A DNA stretch of 14,175 bases, taken from the NCBI GenBank assembly GCA_024280615.1, contig JAJRPU010000039.1, forward strand, positions 1 to 14,175, written 5' to 3'. The position numbers and the translations under genes were made by a program. The notes beneath the pieces are model-generated. The model was not told the origin of the DNA and made no database searches. It worked only from the letters and a program-made list of their open reading frames with translations. This stretch comes from Bacteroidota bacterium (GTDB lineage: Bacteria > Bacteroidota > Bacteroidia > JAADEI01). Shown one piece after another: positions 1 to 7,474 of the stretch; position 1 is the stretch's first letter; the number at the start of each line of letters is the position of its first letter.

Positions 1-359
1 GCTTCCCAGAATTCAGGGCTTTAATTTTATGAGGACGCAAGCTTTATTAACATCTCTTGTTTCATGAGACCACTGAATTAATTAGAGCCATTACAAAGTG
101 TTTGAAACTATTACACTGTACATTTTTATGTTTTGTTGTATCGCAAAGATAAAACAAAATTTGTGCCGTTATAAGGTTTTTTAAGAGTACACGAAGATAT
201 TAAATTATTACTCTATCCCTTGATGCTATTGGATTTAGTAAAGATTCTAATTTCGGAACCCAAGTTATATTACGTAACATTCACATGATTAGGTGCACTT
301 CTTATCACATACGGCAGGTGCATCCTCTCAAAGTGGTTGGTCTTTTTTAGGTTAAACCC
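1..359. other. Non-coding stretch with no recognisable gene
   Basis: I see no convincing open frame on either strand in these 359 bases; the longest frames from the left edge stop after about 20 codons. It is AT-rich. A weak hairpin is possible at 92-120 (TAC and AGTGT pair with ACACT and GTA around an 11-nt loop with a two-base bulge), with a T-rich stretch following on the plus strand; it could be a terminator for a plus-strand gene left of the window, but the stem is poor. A minus-strand TATCTTTG (151-144) matches the Bacteroidota -7 box, but there is no good -33 partner and no gene to its left inside the window. No tRNA or other RNA could be recognised. Confidence 0.5.
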
Positions 360-1523
360 TTACTTAAAGAACAGCTTAGTATATACGTTATTCACTTTAA
401 TAACATAAGCCCCTGCATCCAGTTCATAGTACAGCTTCTCTAAGGCATTATTAGCCTCTTCAATTGACATTTTTTCAGAAGCCCAAACGAGGGTTCCATC
501 CATAGCATAAATGGCTACGTCAACAACCTGATGAGATTCTGATACTATTAGATAAGGATGTGGCATGGAGGCTATATAGATTTGTTTTACGTCTTGTGGC
601 TCAAGCACTACATAGTTTGACCGTATAAGATTGCCTGCGTCATCAACTGCTTCAACCCATGCCAGTTGTGGAGACCACGAATAATTCACTGATAGCATAT
701 ATTCAGTAGCATTATGTTCCGGACATAAAGTATCTATTTTGCCATCGGAGTGTTTGAGCATTAGTCTCTGGGTAACAACTGTGTGGTTCCCACCGTAAAA
801 CTTCCATTTAAACTTTACAGAGCCTTCTGTTCTTTCCACAGAGAGTAATATATATGCTTCTTGGGGTAATACAATGCATCCATCAGTGACCCCATAAGTC
901 AAGGAACCATCTGGATTGACTATTATGCTTTCACCATTTTGATTAACAAAATTGCACCTGTCATAAGTAATATCCTGAGAACAGGATGGACTAAAGGTAG
1001 CTGAAAGAGTTTGGTAGCGACTGCTTCCAGTGCACTTTGTAGAATTACCGAACCGACCGGTTCCATCAGTGGTATTATTAGCAAAGAGTACATATATGGG
1101 ACCTTGACCACAATGATTGGAAAAATTGTAAGTTATTGTTGGAGGATTCCCCGTAAAAACTAACAAGAGAGCGTTTGGGGGCAAAGGATTATTACTTACT
1201 GCATCAACAAAAAGAGGTGGGGAACAACCTGCCGCGGCATTTAATGCACTAACATATCCAGGGTTGCTCACAAAGGTTTGCGTACCACATCCACTATTGC
1301 AGTAACACCCAATGCCAATCGTTGGACAGCACAGCTGAAGTTGGTTAACATCCAAGCCAGTAGGACCTGTATTTATCAAGACATATTCATTGAAGCCTTC
1401 TTCAGTACCAGGACCACAAGCATTAATTAAGAATTTTTCTATGTAAGGGCATGTTTGGGCAAACGAAGTCATAACCCCAACAACAAATGATAAAAGCCCC
1501 GCGAATAAAATTCTAACACTCAT
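360..1523 (-). CDS. Secreted cysteine-rich protein with T9SS-type C-terminal sorting domain (function unknown)
   Basis: This gene encodes 387 residues from an ATG at 1523. The frame stays open upstream to a TTG at 1568, but that codon lies inside a good -7 promoter box (1566-1573), so the ATG is preferred; it gives a normal signal peptide (residues 1-22, cleavage at SFA|Q). The mature N-terminal 200 residues hold 13 of 14 cysteines. Their pattern (ACGPGTEEGFNEYVLINTG) recalls the lamin-tail-like modules common in secreted Bacteroidota proteins, which is a resemblance from memory. The last 70 residues look like a T9SS type A sorting domain: a YAMDGTLVW strand, then ELDAGAYVIKVNN and a lysine-containing end (TKLFFK). 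The protein is therefore probably carried through the outer membrane and anchored or released. No enzyme motif is visible. It sits 146 bp behind coaD on the same strand but has its own promoter, so it is probably a separate unit. Confidence 0.85.
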   Translation of the reverse strand: MSVRILFAGLLSFVVGVMTSFAQTCPYIEKFLINACGPGTEEGFNEYVLINTGPTGLDVNQLQLCCPTIGIGCYCNSGCGTQTFVSNPGYVSALNAAAGCSPPLFVDAVSNNPLPPNALLLVFTGNPPTITYNFSNHCGQGPIYVLFANNTTDGTGRFGNSTKCTGSSRYQTLSATFSPSCSQDITYDRCNFVNQNGESIIVNPDGSLTYGVTDGCIVLPQEAYILLSVERTEGSVKFKWKFYGGNHTVVTQRLMLKHSDGKIDTLCPEHNATEYMLSVNYSWSPQLAWVEAVDDAGNLIRSNYVVLEPQDVKQIYIASMPHPYLIVSESHQVVDVAIYAMDGTLVWASEKMSIEEANNALEKLYYELDAGAYVIKVNNVYTKLFFK

Positions 1524-1565
1524 ATTCGCCTGATTTAAAGCCTTTTTGCTTGTGTTTCTGATATT

Positions 1566-1597
1566 CAAAGTTACAAAAATTTAATTTAACGGACAAG
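1566..1597 (-). promoter_or_regulatory. Predicted Bacteroidota promoter for the 360-1523 gene
   Basis: Read on the minus strand, CTTG (1597-1594) is followed after 20 bases by TAACTTTG (1573-1566). This fits the Bacteroidota sigma-factor pattern TTTG-N19-21-TAnnTTTG with one mismatch in the -33 element and a perfect -7 element. Transcription would start near 1560, about 35-40 nt before the ATG at 1523. This rules out the upstream TTG (1566-1568) as the start codon. Confidence 0.55.
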
Positions 1598-1669
1598 TGT
1601 TTTCAAAATCTTTCAAATGGAGTAATTCAGATTAGCGTTCTAATGATATGCCTAATACGGCTGTTGCAG

Positions 1670-2167
1670 TTAGAAGTGTAGATTCACAAGGTCAAGGTTT
1701 TGTATTGGAGGAGGCAGGAACTGATTGCACCTACCCTTGTTTGTGATTATGTCTCTAAGCATTGTTGAACTAACATGTGAATATTCTGGTTTGGCAAATA
1801 GGAATACTGTTTCTATTTCCCCGTTACTTAGCTCTCTGTTTATATGTGCAAGGGTTTTTTCGTAATCAAAATCAAAAAGACTTCTGATTCCTCTGATGAT
1901 AAATTTTGCCCCAACCTTACGGCAGAAATCTACTGTCAAGCCATCATATAGATAAACGCTAACATTGGGAACATTCTCAAAGGTTTTCTTTACAAGATGT
2001 TGCCTGACTTCCAAAGGGAACAGACATTTTTTGTTTATGTTTCTTCCAATGCCAACAAAAATGTGGTCAAACATTTTTAAAGCTCGCATTACTATGTCCC
2101 AATGTCCTATAGTTATGGGGTCAAAGGAACCGGGAAAAACAGCTGTGTTCCGCCTCTCAGATGACAT
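1670..2167 (-). CDS. coaD: Phosphopantetheine adenylyltransferase (CoaD)
   Basis: CoaD transfers AMP from ATP to 4'-phosphopantetheine, giving dephospho-CoA and pyrophosphate, the fourth step of coenzyme A synthesis; it is cytosolic and usually hexameric. The 165 residues match the family's usual length of about 160. The nucleotidyltransferase signature GSFDPITIGHWDI is at 13-25, with the catalytic TxGH histidine at H22. K46 lines up with the E. coli substrate lysine K42. YDGLTVDFCRK (74-84), IIRGIRSLFDFDYE (90-103; R92 and R95 match E. coli R88 and R91) and PEYSHVSSTMLRDI (127-140) are all present. The ATG start follows an A/T-rich leader. It is divergent from dnaE and its upstream region has two GTGC/GCAC dyads. 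No perfect TAnnTTTG box is visible for it. Nothing is missing or odd in the protein. Confidence 0.97.
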   Translation of the reverse strand: MSSERRNTAVFPGSFDPITIGHWDIVMRALKMFDHIFVGIGRNINKKCLFPLEVRQHLVKKTFENVPNVSVYLYDGLTVDFCRKVGAKFIIRGIRSLFDFDYEKTLAHINRELSNGEIETVFLFAKPEYSHVSSTMLRDIITNKGRCNQFLPPPIQNLDLVNLHF

Positions 2168-2189
2168 AGTTTCTATTTTAAAAGTTCTA

Positions 2190-2204
2190 ATGTGCCATTT
2201 GCAC
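2190..2204. repeat. GTGC-N5-GCAC dyad upstream of coaD
   Basis: The inverted repeat GTGC (2192-2195) and GCAC (2201-2204) has a five-base centre and begins with ATGTGCCAT, a nonamer repeated 44 bp away. It lies 24 bp before the coaD start codon, so it could be an operator or a small hairpin in the leader. Four-base arms can occur by chance; the shared nonamer is what makes it notable. Confidence 0.3.
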
Positions 2205-2233
2205 TAAATTAAAAATTAAACCTTACATTTTAG

Positions 2234-2255
2234 ATGTGCCATCATCAAACGGCAC
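2234..2255. repeat. GTGCC-N10-GGCAC dyad upstream of coaD
   Basis: The inverted repeat GTGCC (2236-2240) and GGCAC (2251-2255) flanks a ten-base centre. It begins with the same ATGTGCCAT nonamer (2234-2242) as the dyad at 2190. It is in the divergent region between coaD and dnaE, about 70 bp before coaD. It might be a regulator site; no known operator was recognised. Confidence 0.3.
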
Positions 2256-2412
2256 TTTATTGCCTGCTATTTAGAGCATTACCTTAATCAATGAAACATT
2301 CAACAATCCAATAAACATAATAGATGTAAAGACATAACGACAATACACTATCAGTAACGCATCATTTAAAAACACCAGATTAATGTTGCTATCGTAAAAT
2401 TCCCACAATAGG

Positions 2413-2420
2413 TATCTTTA
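2413..2420 (+). promoter_or_regulatory. Possible -7 promoter element of the dnaE operon
   Basis: TATCTTTA matches seven of eight positions of the Bacteroidota -7 consensus TAnnTTTG. The nearest -33-like sequence (GTTG, 2385-2388) is 24 bases away, longer than the usual 19-21. Transcription would begin near 2427, leaving a very short leader of about 12 nt before the ATG at 2439. Confidence 0.25.
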
Positions 2421-2438
2421 CAAAAATTTTTGAGCAAG

Positions 2439-5400
2439 ATGTCATTTGTGCATTTGCATCTTCACTCACAGTATTCGCTATTGGACGGGGCAGTTAAGTT
2501 GAAAGATTTAATGAAAGTTGTGAAGGAACACGGTTCGCCGGCTGTTGCCCTCACTGACCACGGCAATATGTATGGCACTTTCCAATTTGTTCAGCTTGCT
2601 AATGAGGCTGGTATAAAGCCCATTGTAGGTTGTGAGGTTTACTTAGTTGACAACATGCACGAGAAATCTGCAAAGGAGACGAGATATCACCAGTTATTGC
2701 TTGCGATGGATGAAGAGGGATTTCGGAACTTGTCAAGGATAGTAAGTCTCGGGTTTCTTGAAGGATATTATAGCAAGCCCCGTGTGGATAAGGAATTAAT
2801 AAAGAAATACAGCACAGGACTTATTGCCACGTCCAGTTGCCTGCAAGGTGAAATTCCACAAGCCATTTTGAAAGGGGATATTGAAAAAGCAGAGGAATTA
2901 CTGAAATGGTGGCTGGATGTCTTCGGAGAGAACTATTACATTGAATTGCAAAGACACGGAATTCCCGCCCAAGATAAATTGAACATAGCTCTACTGCAAC
3001 TGGCTGATAAATACTCTATTCCTGTTGTAGCTACTAACGATGTGCACTATTTGCATAAAGAGGATTATGAAGCCCACGATGTTTTATTATGCATACAAAC
3101 AGGCAAAAAAAAGAATGACCCGAAGCGGCTCAGATTTGAAGTAAATGAGTTCTATTTGAAGAGTCCAGAAGAAATGAAAACTCTGTTTGCTGACATTCCA
3201 CAAGCCATTGAGAACACCCTTGCCATTGCAGATAAAGTCAAATCTTTATCTCTAACAAGTGATGTATTATTACCCAAGTTTCCTATACCTTCCAAATTTT
3301 CCAATGCTGACGAGTATTTACGTCATCTAGCTTTTGATGGTGCTAAACAGAAGTTCGGGGACCCTATACCAGAACACGTACAACAGAGACTTGAATATGA
3401 GCTTGGAGTAATCAAAAGAATGGGTTTCAGTTCATACTTCCTGATAGTCAGAGATATCATAGAAGGAGCCCAAAAGATTGGAGTGCGAGTTGGTCCGGGG
3501 CGCGGCTCTGCCGCCGGTTCCCTCGTGGCATATACTATTGGAATTACTCAAATTGACCCATTGAAGTACAACCTTTTGTTTGAACGATTTCTAAATCCAG
3601 ACAGGATAAGCATGCCTGATATAGACATTGATTTTGATGACCGGAACCGTGAAAAGGTAATAAATTATGTGGTTAGCAAATATGGTAAGGAATATGTCGC
3701 ACATATAATCACATTTGGTTCCATGGCAGCCCGCTCTGCTATAAGGGATGTTGGTAGAGTTCTCGGATTTAAACAAAGCGAAATTGAAGAGATTGCAAAA
3801 CTAATTCCTGATGCCGGACAGGGCAAAACACTCAGTGTGGCTCAAGCCCTGCAGACAGTACCCAAACTTCAACAACTATATGAAACAAATGAACGAATAA
3901 AGGAATGGATTTCCATTGCTATAAAACTGGAAGGTTCTATAAGGCAAACAGGTGTTCATGCCGCAGGGATAATTATTTCCCCGACCCCGCTGCTGGACAC
4001 TATTCCCATTGCTTCACATAAAGACATGGAATTACCCATCACCCAATGGGAATACGCTGACGCGGAAGCCGCAGGACTGCTCAAAATGGATATTCTGGGA
4101 CTGGCAAATCTCACAATAATCTCTGACACACTGGAATTTATAAGGAAGCGAAGAGGAAAAGATGCGGTCCCAGACATAGACAATGTTCCTCTTGATGACC
4201 CTGCAACTTTCAAGTTATATCAAGAAGGACGCACTATCGGAACTTTCCAGTTTGAGTCTGAAGGGATGCGAAGATATTTAAAACAGTTGAAACCCACTGT
4301 CTTTGAGGACCTGATTGCTATGAACGCCCTTTACAGACCCGGTCCAATGGATTACATTCCTTCTTACATAAGACGTAAACACGGACAGGAAGCGATAACA
4401 TACAAGCATCCAGATATGGAGCCTATTCTAAAGGACACCTACGGAATTATGGTTTATCAAGAGCAGCTTATGATGGTTGCCCAGAAGCTGGCTGGGTTCA
4501 CCCCGGGAGAAGCAGACACACTCCGAAAAGCAGTAGGTAAGAAAAAGGCAGACCTAATAGCCAAACTAAAAGAAAAGTTTATTGAAGGGTGTGTAAACAA
4601 TAATATTCCTAAGGAACTTGCAGAAGAAATCTTTGCAGACATAGAGAAATTCGGTCAATATGGATTCAACAAAAGTCACGCCGCTGCTTATTCATTCCTT
4701 GCTTTCCAGACCGCATATCTAAAGGCACATTATCCTGCTGAATATATGGCTGCATTACTATCTAATGCCATAAAGAAACCAGACAGTATGCTTCTCTATC
4801 TCAATGAAGCCCGTTCAATGGGTATTAAGATTCTGCCACCGGACATCAATCAGAGCGATATTGGATTTACAGTCACTAAAGAAGGGCACATCAGGTTTGG
4901 TCTTGGAGCCATTAAGAACGTAGGTTCAGAGATTGTAAGTAAAATAATTAAGGAGAGGGAGAAAAATGGACCATTTAAGAGCATTTTTGACCTTGGACGC
5001 CGTGTGCCAGGACTCAACAAGAAAGTTTTGGAATCACTGGTCTGGTCAGGAGCTTTTGATTCCTTTGGTCATCCAAGGGAGGTATATGCTATGCAATTGC
5101 CCCGCAAACCGGAAACAGCTATTGAATATGCTGCCAAGCTGGCTAGCAAGAAAAAGAGCATACCCGCAGGACCTACCCTGTTCTCACTTGACCAACTGGC
5201 TTCAACAAATAATGACCCTGAACTGCCAAAACACAATATCACGAACAAACGAGAGAGACTTATCAAAGAACATGAAATGCTCGGATTCTTCATATCAGCT
5301 CATCCCCTTGACGATTTTAAATACCTATATAATGTGTTGCCAATAACTACTATTGCCGAGGCACACCAGAAGGACGGCATAGCTACGTTTATGGTAGTGC

Positions 5401-5948
5401 CAGTTAAAATTGATGATAAAGTAAGTAAGAGTGGCAACATATATTACACTGTTGTTGTTGAAGATTTTACAGGCATCCAAGAATTGCGAATTTTTGAAAG
5501 TGACTATGAATTGTGGAATCACTTGCTTCAAGTTGGTGAGCCAATTATTATCACTGCAGAAGTCTCAAAAGATGTAGTTGATGAAAGGGTTCAGTGGAAA
5601 ATAATTAAGATTTCCCTGCCCGAAGAATTCATTTCTCAAAATGTTAGTGGGGTTCATATAAGTCTACCAGTAGAAAAAGCAACTAAGGAATTGGCAATAG
5701 AAATCAAAAAGTTACTAACTACTAGCAACAAAAAAGGCAAGAAACTGTTTTTTGAATTATCTCTCAATGGTTCAAGTGTTTCTGCTCATTTCTCTTCAGA
5801 GTATGCTGTACCTGCTCAACCAGATAAACTATCATCGTTATATAAGTTGATTAGTTCCTCTGGTGGAACCATTACATGCCTTATTCCGAATATGACTAAT
5901 GGAAAGAAGAATGGCAAAACAACTTCCAATGGAAAAAAAATTGCTTAG
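2439..5948 (+). CDS. dnaE: DNA polymerase III subunit alpha (replicative polymerase, DnaE1 type)
   Basis: This is the catalytic subunit of the chromosomal replicase, 1169 residues from ATG 2439 (E. coli has 1160). A TTG three codons earlier (2430) is possible but less likely. The N-terminal PHP domain (about 1-270) starts with HLHLHSQYSLLDG; its metal ligands appear complete: H7, H9, D16, H41, E66, H84, C134, D201, H203. The polymerase core carries GPGRGSAAGS (from 352), the acidic PDIDIDFD (393-400; D394 and D396) and KMDILGL (D551), matching E. coli D401, D403 and D555. FGQYGFNKSHAAAY marks the later core. An OB-fold with the VVVEDFTG strand is around 980-1030, followed by a tau-binding-like end with a low-complexity NGKK tail. 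No separate DnaQ-type exonuclease is encoded in the window. It heads an operon, overlapping mazG by about 20 bases. Confidence 0.98.
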   Translation: MSFVHLHLHSQYSLLDGAVKLKDLMKVVKEHGSPAVALTDHGNMYGTFQFVQLANEAGIKPIVGCEVYLVDNMHEKSAKETRYHQLLLAMDEEGFRNLSRIVSLGFLEGYYSKPRVDKELIKKYSTGLIATSSCLQGEIPQAILKGDIEKAEELLKWWLDVFGENYYIELQRHGIPAQDKLNIALLQLADKYSIPVVATNDVHYLHKEDYEAHDVLLCIQTGKKKNDPKRLRFEVNEFYLKSPEEMKTLFADIPQAIENTLAIADKVKSLSLTSDVLLPKFPIPSKFSNADEYLRHLAFDGAKQKFGDPIPEHVQQRLEYELGVIKRMGFSSYFLIVRDIIEGAQKIGVRVGPGRGSAAGSLVAYTIGITQIDPLKYNLLFERFLNPDRISMPDIDIDFDDRNREKVINYVVSKYGKEYVAHIITFGSMAARSAIRDVGRVLGFKQSEIEEIAKLIPDAGQGKTLSVAQALQTVPKLQQLYETNERIKEWISIAIKLEGSIRQTGVHAAGIIISPTPLLDTIPIASHKDMELPITQWEYADAEAAGLLKMDILGLANLTIISDTLEFIRKRRGKDAVPDIDNVPLDDPATFKLYQEGRTIGTFQFESEGMRRYLKQLKPTVFEDLIAMNALYRPGPMDYIPSYIRRKHGQEAITYKHPDMEPILKDTYGIMVYQEQLMMVAQKLAGFTPGEADTLRKAVGKKKADLIAKLKEKFIEGCVNNNIPKELAEEIFADIEKFGQYGFNKSHAAAYSFLAFQTAYLKAHYPAEYMAALLSNAIKKPDSMLLYLNEARSMGIKILPPDINQSDIGFTVTKEGHIRFGLGAIKNVGSEIVSKIIKEREKNGPFKSIFDLGRRVPGLNKKVLESLVWSGAFDSFGHPREVYAMQLPRKPETAIEYAAKLASKKKSIPAGPTLFSLDQLASTNNDPELPKHNITNKRERLIKEHEMLGFFISAHPLDDFKYLYNVLPITTIAEAHQKDGIATFMVVPVKIDDKVSKSGNIYYTVVVEDFTGIQELRIFESDYELWNHLLQVGEPIIITAEVSKDVVDERVQWKIIKISLPEEFISQNVSGVHISLPVEKATKELAIEIKKLLTTSNKKGKKLFFELSLNGSSVSAHFSSEYAVPAQPDKLSSLYKLISSSGGTITCLIPNMTNGKKNGKTTSNGKKIA

Positions 5949-6747
5949 CGAACTGCCCCCCAAGGAATTTGACTTGCAAGATGCCACTTCTTTAGAAGAA
6001 GCCATCAAACGCATATATACTATCACAAAGAGGCTGAGGAGTGAGTGCCCTTGGGACAGGGAACAAACCTTTGATTCCATAAGGCATCTCACTATTGAAG
6101 AAGTATTTGAACTGTCCGATGCAATTATTAAAAAGGACTGGGAAGCCATTCAGGAAGAACTTGGCGATGTCCTTCTTCACGTTATGTTCTATTCAGTAAT
6201 GGGTGAGGAGCAGGAAAAGTTTAACATTGTGGAGGTGATAAACAAGTTATCTAACAAACTGATAGAAAGGCATCCGCACGTGTATGGTACCCTTACCGTT
6301 GACAATGCTTCTCAGGTAAAGCAGAATTGGGAGAAAATAAAAAATAAGAAGGCGAAGCGAAAGTCTGTTTTGGATGGGGTTCCCGATTCAATGCCTTCGC
6401 TCATCAAAGCATACAGGCTTCAGGAAAAAGCCGGTCAATATGGCTTTGATTGGAATAATTCTGAAGATGTAAGAGAGAAAGTTCTTGAAGAATTAAAAGA
6501 ACTTGAAAAAGCTAGTTCTCAAGCAGAGAAGGAAAAGGAACTTGGCGACCTACTGTTCGCCCTAGTGAACTATGCCCGGCATCTGGGCATTAATCCAGAC
6601 ACAGCTCTTGAATTAGCAAACAAAAAGTTTAAAGAACGGTTTCAAAAAATTGAAGAAGAAGCCCGAAAAAGAAATGTTCCGCTTGAACAAATGACCCTTG
6701 AAGAAATGGACAGAATATGGAACAAAGCAAAGGAAAGTGAAAAATAA
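5929..6747 (+). CDS. mazG: Nucleoside triphosphate pyrophosphohydrolase (MazG)
   Basis: MazG hydrolyses NTPs and dNTPs to the monophosphate and pyrophosphate, removing aberrant nucleotides and affecting alarmone levels in some species. From ATG 5929 it has 272 residues (E. coli 263). ATGs at 5899 and 5911 would extend it to 282 or 278 residues but deepen the overlap with dnaE; the shorter form fits the family better. Both tandem all-helical MazG domains are seen. The first has CPWDREQTF (from 40), EEVFE (57-61) and EELGD (76-80), the metal-binding ExxE/ExxD layout, then HPHVYG (105-110). The second has KAGQYGFDW, EELKE (177-181) and KELGDLLFA (194 and 197). It follows dnaE in the same operon and its end overlaps the phosphatase gene, so translation is probably coupled. 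High Lys and Glu content is seen. Confidence 0.96.
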   Translation: MEKKLLSELPPKEFDLQDATSLEEAIKRIYTITKRLRSECPWDREQTFDSIRHLTIEEVFELSDAIIKKDWEAIQEELGDVLLHVMFYSVMGEEQEKFNIVEVINKLSNKLIERHPHVYGTLTVDNASQVKQNWEKIKNKKAKRKSVLDGVPDSMPSLIKAYRLQEKAGQYGFDWNNSEDVREKVLEELKELEKASSQAEKEKELGDLLFALVNYARHLGINPDTALELANKKFKERFQKIEEEARKRNVPLEQMTLEEMDRIWNKAKESEK

Positions 6748-7426
6748 GCCCATCGTTGTTATTGGAGATGTCCACGGCAGGTTTAATGCATTGAAAAAAC
6801 TCACTGCCAAGCTACCTAGGGATGCCGAAGTTATATTGGTTGGGGACTTAATAGACAGAGGTCCCGAATCAGTTAATGTATGTCAATTCGTAAGAGAGAA
6901 GGGCTGGCAAGTCATACTTGGTAACCACGAATGGATGATGATAAACGCATTTGAGAACCCCATAATGATGGATCTGTGGCTCAGTAATGGTGGATATAAA
7001 ACTCTTGAAGACATAGAAAACAAAGCTAACGAACTAAATGTGCATACAAATCAGATAATTGATGACTTGCTAAGTTGGTTCAAAAGATTCCCGCTTTATA
7101 TGGAAATATCCCTGCCTTATACTTCACTACTTATTACTCACGCAGGCGTCAAAACAGGATTATCTTCATGGCAAGAAGCCCTTTCCATTCCTCTGGATGC
7201 ACCAGACTCAATAATATGGTATCGTGGTCCCCTGGGTGATTTTGAAGGCATTACTCAGATTTGTGGGCATACACCCGTGCCTCATGGTCCCACAAAAGAA
7301 GGTAATAATTGGCGGATAGACACAGGTTGTACGTACACTCATCACGGACTAGGATACTTATCTGCTATTATTTTTTATAACAATAAGCCTCAGCCGGAAA
7401 TTTTAAGAGTTAATTGTTTTTCCTAA
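6737..7426 (+). CDS. PPP-family metallophosphatase (serine/threonine phosphatase or ApaH/PrpA-like)
   Basis: This is a two-metal phosphoesterase of the PPP superfamily. The 229-residue form starting at GTG 6737 reads MKNKPIVVIGDVHG, a typical family N-terminus, and overlaps mazG by 11 bases. An ATG at 6698 would add 13 residues that are only mazG sequence in another frame, so I prefer GTG. All signature blocks are present: GDVHG (10-14), GDLIDRG (36-42), GNHE (62-65), HAG (H135) and CGHTPV (H178), then RIDTGC. WYRG and the short length resemble bacterial PrpA, lambda-type protein phosphatases and ApaH diadenosine-tetraphosphate hydrolases. Substrate cannot be decided from sequence: phosphoprotein or Ap4A. 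No signal peptide is seen, so it is cytosolic. Being coupled to mazG, a nucleotide-related role is attractive but is inference. Confidence 0.9.
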   Translation: MKNKPIVVIGDVHGRFNALKKLTAKLPRDAEVILVGDLIDRGPESVNVCQFVREKGWQVILGNHEWMMINAFENPIMMDLWLSNGGYKTLEDIENKANELNVHTNQIIDDLLSWFKRFPLYMEISLPYTSLLITHAGVKTGLSSWQEALSIPLDAPDSIIWYRGPLGDFEGITQICGHTPVPHGPTKEGNNWRIDTGCTYTHHGLGYLSAIIFYNNKPQPEILRVNCFS

Positions 7427-7450
7427 GTGAACTTTTTAAGAATAAAAAGC

Positions 7451-7466
7451 ATTTTTTATAAAAAAT
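7451..7466. repeat. 16-bp perfect AT palindrome before the HTH gene
   Basis: ATTTTTTATAAAAAAT is a perfect palindrome ending eight bases before the ATG at 7475, within the 48-bp gap after the phosphatase gene. It could be an operator bound by the dimeric HTH protein it precedes, or an AT-rich upstream element. It has no GC stem, so it is a poor terminator. AT-only palindromes arise easily in this base composition. Confidence 0.35.
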
Positions 7467-7474
7467 ATTAGCGT

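Noticed and set aside
4966..5346. 126-codon plus-strand frame inside dnaE
   Set aside because: It lies entirely within the well-supported dnaE coding frame and its product has no recognisable motif.
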